Of a DNA stretch of 11,833 nt, positions 6,686 to 11,833 are shown one piece after another. The notes beneath the pieces are model-generated. The model searched no databases. It was not told the origin of the DNA and saw only the letters and a program-made list of their open reading frames with translations. The DNA comes from CAZFZT01 sp964523675 (GTDB taxonomy: Bacteria > Planctomycetota > Phycisphaerae > Phycisphaerales > SM1A02): contig CAZFZT010000091.1 in assembly GCA_964523675.1 (NCBI GenBank), positions 1 to 11,833 of the forward strand, written 5' to 3'. The translations under genes were made by a program, and so were the position numbers. Within the stretch, counting starts at the first letter, position 1, and every line of letters begins with the position of its first letter.

Positions 6686-9600
6686 ATGCGGATTGCACAA
6701 TCAACAACTCTTCGGACCGCGTTCGAGGTGGACCTGCGCAAGTTCGCTGTTCATCCATGGTGGTTCGAACGCCCCGTTCTTTTCTGCGTCCGGGCACTCC
6801 TCGTTGCAGCCGCTATTTTGCTGAACGCACTGCCCGGCGTTATCTGCCATGGTGCAGTGCGACAGGAGAGTCCGGTCTATATCGATGATTCGCCGCAGGC
6901 GCGCGAACTGTTCCAGCGGGCGCGAGAGCGAATGGAAAGTAATGCCGCAGAGGCGGCTCGATCGTTTCAGGAGTTGCTCGATGGGTATGCGCTGCGCCTG
7001 ATCTCATCGGATGACGACGCATCAAACGGTGCCCCAGTCTTTACTTCGGTACGATCCCTGGTACTCGATGTGCTTCGCGATCCGGACAACCTCGCGCTGT
7101 TGGAGCGTTACCGGGCGATGGAGCAGCCAGCTGCGCAGCGTATGCTTGATGCCGGCGAACTCTTTCGGCTGGTGACGACACGTTCGCTGACCGAAGCAGG
7201 TCTTGACGCAATGCTTCGACTGGCGCAGCGGGATCTAGAAGCTGGGCATTTTCGCTCTGCGGCCGTCATGCTACTTGAGGCGACTCAGCATCCTGACTAT
7301 GCGAGTGACTCCGGGCGTGCCGCGCACGGCTGGTTCATGTTGGGCGTTGCGAGTCACTATTGTTGCGACGCGGGTGGCGTTGCTCGAGCGATCAACGAAC
7401 TTGAAATGCTCGGCGACTCGGACCCGACGATGCTTGGACGACTTGTAGAATTGCGAGAAGCGCCCCGGGCTGTCCCGCCTGCGGAAGGCCAGTCCCCATT
7501 TGATCGTGGAAGTGCAGGCGATCTCACAGGTCTCGTTGCAGAAGAAATATGGTCTGTCCCCATGATCGACGCTCCTCGCGCGCGGTGGGCGTCCGCATTG
7601 ACCCAGCGGGCGCCAGCCCCCGGCTTCCGCATTCCGGCCGCACCGACACAGTCGCAGAGCAGCGAGGAAGGACGCTACGCCACGATCATGCCGACGGTGG
7701 TGGAACTGGCTGAGCCGACAGGTGGTCAGGGCGGTATGTCGACGGCGAGCGTGGTCTTTGTGAATCAGGGGCACGTGATTACGGCGCTCGATCGATTCAC
7801 GGGTAGCCGCATCTGGCAACGCGACTACGTTGATCGCTCCTCACTGCTGCTGATGGATCGGGCGGGTGAACCGATCATGGATCCGAATGTTATTGCCATT
7901 CGCGGCGATGCGCTGGTAACGATCACCGGCCATGCGCATGGATCAAGCCGATCAAGTGATGGACGAGTCATTTGCCTGAATGCGCTCAATGGTGAACTGC
8001 GCTGGTCCGCGCGGCTGGACCGACTCGAGATTGGGTCAGGTCGTGTCAATCGAACGCAGGTCGAAGGGTTCTGGGGAGTTGAACCGCAAGGAATCTTTCC
8101 GTACGGCCGGCCGCTGATTCTTGATGACCTTGTGCTGGTGAGCGCGCGTCGAATCAGTCCCCAGGCACTGACGAGCGATTACATCGTTGCTCTGGATTTG
8201 GAAACAGGCAATCCACGGTGGGTGCGACATGTCGCATCAAGTGGTTCAATCCGGCGCATCGCACGTGGGTTCAGCGCCCTCGTGGCGTACCCGAATATTA
8301 CAGACGGGTCAGGGAAAACCCGTGATGAGGAAGATGCGCATCTGCATGGCAACATGGACCCGCCGCCGCAGGATGTTGTGGATGTGTACTTCGCCACTGC
8401 TGTTGGTGCGGTCGTCAGCATCGAGCCGCAAACAGGTGAGTTCAAGTGGGTTCAGCGATTTCCGGTGCCGCTTCAGCCACCGTTGCACGAGCTCAGTCGC
8501 CGGCCGTGGGAACTGCTCACTCCACATGTCACACGCGAGCGGGTTATTGCCATTCAATCCGGTCGCAATCAGGTGGCAGTGTATGACCGCCGGAGCGGCG
8601 AATTGCTCGAACTACACGATGCACGGGATCGTGCTGTGTGGAATGCGCCGGCGTATTTGCTCGGTGATGAGGAATGGGTGTACAGCGTTTCGGCGGGAGA
8701 ACGCGAGATACGCGCGTTCCGCCTCGAAAATATGTCCAACTTCGAATGGCGATTTGCGCGGCAAGCGCTTCCGATGCGCGGCCGTGTGCAACTCGCTGAC
8801 GTCGGCTTGATCGTGCCGACGTCTCAAGGAATCGTCATCCTGGATCGTGAGAGCGGTGAGGTGCGAACACATCTGCCGATCGAAGGCTATATCGACGGCG
8901 AGGAGAGCGGCGCCAGTGAATTGGCGGGTCATGTGGTGGCGGTGGACTCACAGATTATCTTTGCAAGTGAGCGGCAGGTGAGCGCGTTCATGTCGCTCGA
9001 TCGTGCTGAGCAGATGCTGCGAGCACGAATGACAGCTTCGCCGCTTAATCCTGAGCCGGCCGTTTCACTGGCGCGGCTGGCGCTACGCGCGAGAGACTTT
9101 GCGCTTGTGCTCGAAGCGGGTGCACTAGCGCTTGCCGCGATTGAAGCTCAGGCGGACGATCGGCACGCTCAGGGGCAAGACCAGACGCCGCGCGATCGGT
9201 TAATGTCCTTGTTACTTGAGGCAAATGCGGATGAGGTCGCGCAAAGCGATCATGAAGTCGATGCCCTGTTTGCGTTGATAGACCGAGCTGCGCGGTCCCC
9301 CGAACATCGCTTTGCGTACCTGCTTGCATACGGCGACCGATTTGCTCAGCGCGATCCGGCGCGTGCAGTGAGCGCGTGGCAGGGCATACTGAGTGATCCT
9401 GCGCTTGTGCAGGTGCGGTGGATCATGAACGATGTTGATCGGACCGGAAGGGCATGGGCAACGGCGCGGATTGCGGATGCAATAGGGCGGCACGGTGCCG
9501 CGGTTTACGAGCTCCACGCTGGCGCTGCGCGCGATCGCCTCTCAGAGCTCGAAGCTGGGGGAGCGCCGGCGGACGAACTGATTGCGCTGGCGGAAGTGTT

Positions 9601-11263
9601 CCCCTTTGCGGAAGCTGCAGTAGAGGCGGCCTTACTTGCATCGCATCAGCTTGTGCGGTCGGGAGAGCAACAACGTGCGCTGGCAGCTTTGCGCAGGTTC
9701 AACATTGGCGGGCTGGAGCAGCGGTTTGCGCCGCTGACCGAGCAGTACGTTTCGCTCGCGCTCGAATTGGGTATGACTGAGAGAGCGAGCGCAGCTCGGA
9801 GCTCGCAAAGGGGGACAGACTCGGACACGGACAAGCCGATGACCGGCATTCCAACCGGGACCGCCAGAGTGCTGAATGGCCGGCTCATAGTGCCCTTGGG
9901 GAATATCGACATCGATCTACCGAGAGATCGAACCCTCTTACAGACTGGCAGCGTGGTCAATTTGTTGGTGGCGGCGGATGGAGAGCTGTCGCTCAAGTGG
10001 ACGGCAGAACTTGGAAGGGAGCCAGCCGAGTGCGCAATCGTCCACTGGAATGACGATGCGGTGCTTCTGAGCGTGATGGACCACCATGATCCGCGGGTGC
10101 TCGTGCTTGCGGCATCAAGTGGCGAGCATATCTGGCGGACGCCGCCGCTCGTTGAACTCTTTGAGCAGCCGCAGCGCGACGGGCTGCGGAGCAGGGGACT
10201 GCCGGCGCAGCAGACCGGCCTCGGTACGATCGTCGCGGCTGCCGATGATGATGTGCTTCTGATGGCGCAGCGTACCGGAATGATGATCGCTTTCGATACT
10301 CAGAGCGGTGAACGGCTGTGGCGAGGCGGCAAGGACGCGAACGCCGATCAGGGAATGGGAATCCGCGAGATCAAACAGATACGGCTGCGCGGTGGTCTTC
10401 TTGCAGTCGCCGGGCCCGACGTGCATTCACGGCCAGAACGAACATCGATTCTCGCGTTCGATGCACGGACGGGCGAGCAGATCATGCCTCATCCGATTCA
10501 TGTTGATGCGGAACTGAATTGGGTGCGGCTGGGATCGACGGGTCATTTGTTTTATGGCGGAGCAGACGGCGTCGGCTGCATCGATGTATGGCGTGGCGGT
10601 CATTGCTGGATCAACCTGACACCGGAGGTTGTCGATTCGCGGCGCGCTTGGCTCTCGAGCGGAGGCGATCAACGCATTTTTCTCGAAGATAAAGCTGGAC
10701 GTATCCGCAGCGTTGATGCTGACGATGGTACACTCAGCGAACCGTTCGACACGCCAGCCGACTTTGCGACTGGCGAATCTGCGCCGCAGATATGGCCACC
10801 AAACTTCTCGAATGAGACGACGAATCTACTCGCGATATCGCCGATGGGGCCGGATGAGGCGATCGCACATTTCCGGGATCGGATCGTGCGCTATTCGGCT
10901 GCAGGCGCGATCATTGGCGCAGATGTGATCCGAGGCGACCGTAACTTCACGTGGCTGCTGCATGGCCGCGCTTCGGGAGTTGAACCGGTATTCGATTCGA
11001 ATGCTGATTCCAGAATCGATGAAAGTCGCTTCATCGTCATCAATGGACTACCGTCGATGCCAGCAATGGATCCTCGTCAGCCGGGTAGTGCCCAATTCCG
11101 CAGCTTTCGATATCTCGTACACGTTCTGGGTGGCGATACTCGACTAGTGGCCGATCCAGTCGCGTTGCCGCCGCTTCGCGAACCGATTCAACACGCAGCG
11201 CTCATCGACGGCTGGCTGATTCTTTCGTTGAGCGAACGGTCGATCGCACTGCCAACCCAGTGA
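6686..11263 (+). CDS. Giant exported protein: two PQQ-like propeller regions separated by TPR-like helices
   Basis: The 1525-residue product has an N-terminal export signal with a long n-region and a hydrophobic core at about residues 31-52 (VLFCVRALLVAAAILLNALPG). Residues about 60-250 are helical and TPR-like (ARELFQRARERMESNAAEAARSF). A first propeller spans roughly 340-770, with PQQ-type repeat cores: VITALDRFTGSRIW near 362, VICLNALNGELRW near 427, IVALDLETGNPRW near 499, VVSIEPQTGEFKW near 575 and VILDRESGEV near 716. Residues about 775-1040 are again Ala/Leu/Glu-rich helices. A second propeller spans about 1058-1525, with VLVLAASSGEHIW, MIAFDTQSGERLW and ILAFDARTGEQI. The 'aLd..tG...W' motif belongs to PQQ-binding-like repeats, but no dehydrogenase active site is visible, so a scaffold role in the periplasm is likelier than an enzyme. 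The ATG has only a weak GGA nine bases upstream. The substrate and function are unknown. Confidence 0.85.
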   Translation: MRIAQSTTLRTAFEVDLRKFAVHPWWFERPVLFCVRALLVAAAILLNALPGVICHGAVRQESPVYIDDSPQARELFQRARERMESNAAEAARSFQELLDGYALRLISSDDDASNGAPVFTSVRSLVLDVLRDPDNLALLERYRAMEQPAAQRMLDAGELFRLVTTRSLTEAGLDAMLRLAQRDLEAGHFRSAAVMLLEATQHPDYASDSGRAAHGWFMLGVASHYCCDAGGVARAINELEMLGDSDPTMLGRLVELREAPRAVPPAEGQSPFDRGSAGDLTGLVAEEIWSVPMIDAPRARWASALTQRAPAPGFRIPAAPTQSQSSEEGRYATIMPTVVELAEPTGGQGGMSTASVVFVNQGHVITALDRFTGSRIWQRDYVDRSSLLLMDRAGEPIMDPNVIAIRGDALVTITGHAHGSSRSSDGRVICLNALNGELRWSARLDRLEIGSGRVNRTQVEGFWGVEPQGIFPYGRPLILDDLVLVSARRISPQALTSDYIVALDLETGNPRWVRHVASSGSIRRIARGFSALVAYPNITDGSGKTRDEEDAHLHGNMDPPPQDVVDVYFATAVGAVVSIEPQTGEFKWVQRFPVPLQPPLHELSRRPWELLTPHVTRERVIAIQSGRNQVAVYDRRSGELLELHDARDRAVWNAPAYLLGDEEWVYSVSAGEREIRAFRLENMSNFEWRFARQALPMRGRVQLADVGLIVPTSQGIVILDRESGEVRTHLPIEGYIDGEESGASELAGHVVAVDSQIIFASERQVSAFMSLDRAEQMLRARMTASPLNPEPAVSLARLALRARDFALVLEAGALALAAIEAQADDRHAQGQDQTPRDRLMSLLLEANADEVAQSDHEVDALFALIDRAARSPEHRFAYLLAYGDRFAQRDPARAVSAWQGILSDPALVQVRWIMNDVDRTGRAWATARIADAIGRHGAAVYELHAGAARDRLSELEAGGAPADELIALAEVFPFAEAAVEAALLASHQLVRSGEQQRALAALRRFNIGGLEQRFAPLTEQYVSLALELGMTERASAARSSQRGTDSDTDKPMTGIPTGTARVLNGRLIVPLGNIDIDLPRDRTLLQTGSVVNLLVAADGELSLKWTAELGREPAECAIVHWNDDAVLLSVMDHHDPRVLVLAASSGEHIWRTPPLVELFEQPQRDGLRSRGLPAQQTGLGTIVAAADDDVLLMAQRTGMMIAFDTQSGERLWRGGKDANADQGMGIREIKQIRLRGGLLAVAGPDVHSRPERTSILAFDARTGEQIMPHPIHVDAELNWVRLGSTGHLFYGGADGVGCIDVWRGGHCWINLTPEVVDSRRAWLSSGGDQRIFLEDKAGRIRSVDADDGTLSEPFDTPADFATGESAPQIWPPNFSNETTNLLAISPMGPDEAIAHFRDRIVRYSAAGAIIGADVIRGDRNFTWLLHGRASGVEPVFDSNADSRIDESRFIVINGLPSMPAMDPRQPGSAQFRSFRYLVHVLGGDTRLVADPVALPPLREPIQHAALIDGWLILSLSERSIALPTQ

Positions 11264-11361
11264 GCTGCGGAAGCGGAGGCGCGCTCGATGGGATGGACTC
11301 CCGCTTCAACAAAGCAACCGATGCAGGGCTGTGATTCACGGGGCTGGCATCGCACCGGTAT

Positions 11362-11391
11362 TTGACAGACCGGCAGCTCTTGCTGCAAGAT
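11362..11391 (+). promoter_or_regulatory. Possible sigma-70-type promoter for the acidic-protein gene
   Basis: A perfect -35 hexamer TTGACA lies at 11362-11367. The best -10 match at 18-base spacing is CAAGAT at 11386-11391, which fits only three of six positions. The predicted leader would be over 120 bases. The GCAGC/GCTGC hairpin falls inside the spacer. This is a weak prediction. Confidence 0.2.
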
Positions 11392-11511
11392 CACCAGTTG
11401 CCGGGGTTGACTTCCGCCGTGAAGTCGATCCAATACCGCGATCTGATCGCCTTCGATCCTGTTCACCAGTTCATACGCTTCATCTTCCACTGCCTCGTTC
11501 TCACGCAATTT

Positions 11512-11515
11512 GGAG
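11512..11515 (+). promoter_or_regulatory. Ribosome binding site for the acidic-protein gene
   Basis: GGAG lies nine bases before the ATG at 11525. This supports that ATG over the later in-frame ATG at 11549. Confidence 0.45.
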
Positions 11516-11524
11516 ATCAATTCC

Positions 11525-11833
11525 ATGCCTCAGTCCATCGGCCGAGCAATGACCACTTCCGTGCCCCGCATTTCCGATGATGCGCCGTCCCTCGCTATGC
11601 TCGTATCAACGTCATCACTGACTGCGCACACAGTTGATTTGATCGACCAAACCGTTCGGGCGGTCGCCCCGGGCAGCGGAGATTGGATTGCGGAAGCGTG
11701 CGATCGTCATCGGAGTTCGCAACGCTTGGTTGCGGAGCTTGCGTGGGATGACGACGATGACGAGGACGATGACTTTCTCGATGACGAGGACGACGACGAT
11801 GAGGGCATCGATGACGATGATGACGATGACGAT
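11525..11833 (+). CDS. Unrecognised protein with poly-aspartate tract (partial at right edge)
   Basis: The frame from ATG 11525 is open for 103 codons to the window end. Residues 1-74 form a soluble, uncharacterised segment with helix-prone stretches (HTVDLIDQTVRAV, RSSQRLVAELAW) and no signal peptide or membrane helix. From residue 75 to the edge, 22 of 29 residues are Asp and 3 are Glu, interrupted only by Phe-Leu and Gly-Ile. The tract is written in alternating GAT and GAC codons with a few GAG, which points to a real coding stretch more than a simple DNA repeat. Acidic tails of this kind occur on proteins that bind cations or basic partners, but no family is recognised and the C-terminus is missing. 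GGAG upstream supports the start. The propeller gene upstream on the same strand ends 261 bases away. Confidence 0.6.
   Translation, partial: MPQSIGRAMTTSVPRISDDAPSLAMLVSTSSLTAHTVDLIDQTVRAVAPGSGDWIAEACDRHRSSQRLVAELAWDDDDDEDDDFLDDEDDDDEGIDDDDDDDD
11747..11833 (+). repeat. GAY-rich low-complexity tract encoding poly-Asp
   Basis: Degenerate GAT/GAC triplets continue to the window edge. The period is three and the synonyms are mixed, so there is no long exact repeat. It lies within the acidic-protein gene. Confidence 0.7.

Larger units (their letters stand above)
11264..11524. other. Spacer between propeller gene and acidic-protein gene
   Basis: The 261 bases hold no gene that I can support. 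Two adjacent inverted repeats occur: CCGGT-N9-ACCGG at 11355-11373 and GCAGC-TCTT-GCTGC at 11373-11386. They share one base, so they could be alternative structures. No T tract follows, so they do not look like an intrinsic terminator. A frame on the minus strand is open through this region but lacks good start signals. Confidence 0.4.

Noticed and set aside
6571..6741. Longer N-terminus for the DUF5658-like protein from the ATG at 6741
   Set aside because: The extension would overlap the divergent propeller gene, is rich in Arg without family resemblance, and the AGAGG at 6576-6580 supports the shorter form.
8187..8810. A 207-codon plus-strand frame inside the propeller gene
   Set aside because: Its product is rich in Arg, Cys, Met and Ser, as expected of an out-of-frame reading of the large gene, and no domain is visible.
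11188..11526. A 112-codon minus-strand frame beginning MELISKLRENEAVEDEAYEL
   Set aside because: Its first half looks somewhat coding, but it overlaps the end of the propeller gene by 76 bases, its start shares the CATG with the acidic-protein gene, the only GAGG is one base from the ATG, and its second half looks like noise. I could not recognise any family.
11747..11833. CRISPR-like or tandem DNA repeat at the right edge
   Set aside because: The period is three with mixed synonymous codons in one open frame, so it is a coding low-complexity tract and there are no spacers.

Overview
The window looks like ordinary chromosome of a Gram-negative, moderately GC-rich bacterium, most likely a planctomycete of the Phycisphaerae type. 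That guess rests on three things: a very large exported protein with PQQ-type propeller modules and TPR-like helices, an unusual minor-pseudopilin operon, and an LPS-transport permease that implies an outer membrane. The taxonomic call is inference. No tRNA, rRNA, CRISPR array, transposase, integrase or phage gene was recognised.

Layout. (1) Bases 1-416, minus strand: the N-terminal part of an LptF/LptG-type permease that runs off the left edge. (2) Bases 682-3974, plus strand: a tight four-gene operon of minor pseudopilins in the order PilV/GspI-like, PilW/GspJ-like, PilX/GspK-position protein with a beta-rich C-terminal domain, and FimT/GspH-like. It diverges from the permease gene. (3) Bases 4007-5404, minus strand and convergent with the pilin operon: an NtrC-type sigma-54 response regulator with no kinase gene beside it. 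(4) Bases 5405-5617: a spacer holding two good inverted repeats. (5) Bases 5618-6085 and 6130-6570, minus strand: a small LEA14/WHy-like lipoprotein and a three-helix DUF5658-like membrane protein, probably co-transcribed. (6) Bases 6686-11263, plus strand: a 1525-residue exported protein with two PQQ-like propeller regions separated by TPR-like helices. (7) Bases 11264-11524: a spacer with small hairpins. (8) Bases 11525-11833, plus strand: the start of a gene whose product becomes almost pure aspartate before the window ends.

How the genes fit together. The four pseudopilins would be inserted in the inner membrane, cleaved by a prepilin peptidase and assembled as the tip of a type II secretion or type IV pilus-like pseudopilus. 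The ATPase, platform protein, secretin, major pilin and peptidase are not in the window. The permease, lipoprotein and giant propeller protein are also envelope proteins, so most of the window concerns the cell envelope. No gene links them into one pathway, and I see no convincing new defence, mobile or biosynthetic system here. The points most worth checking are the GspK-position pseudopilin with a beta-rich C-terminal domain, the GAYTGA variant in the sigma-54 activator, the double-propeller protein, the poly-Asp gene at the right edge and a strong excess of the hexamer CGATCG.
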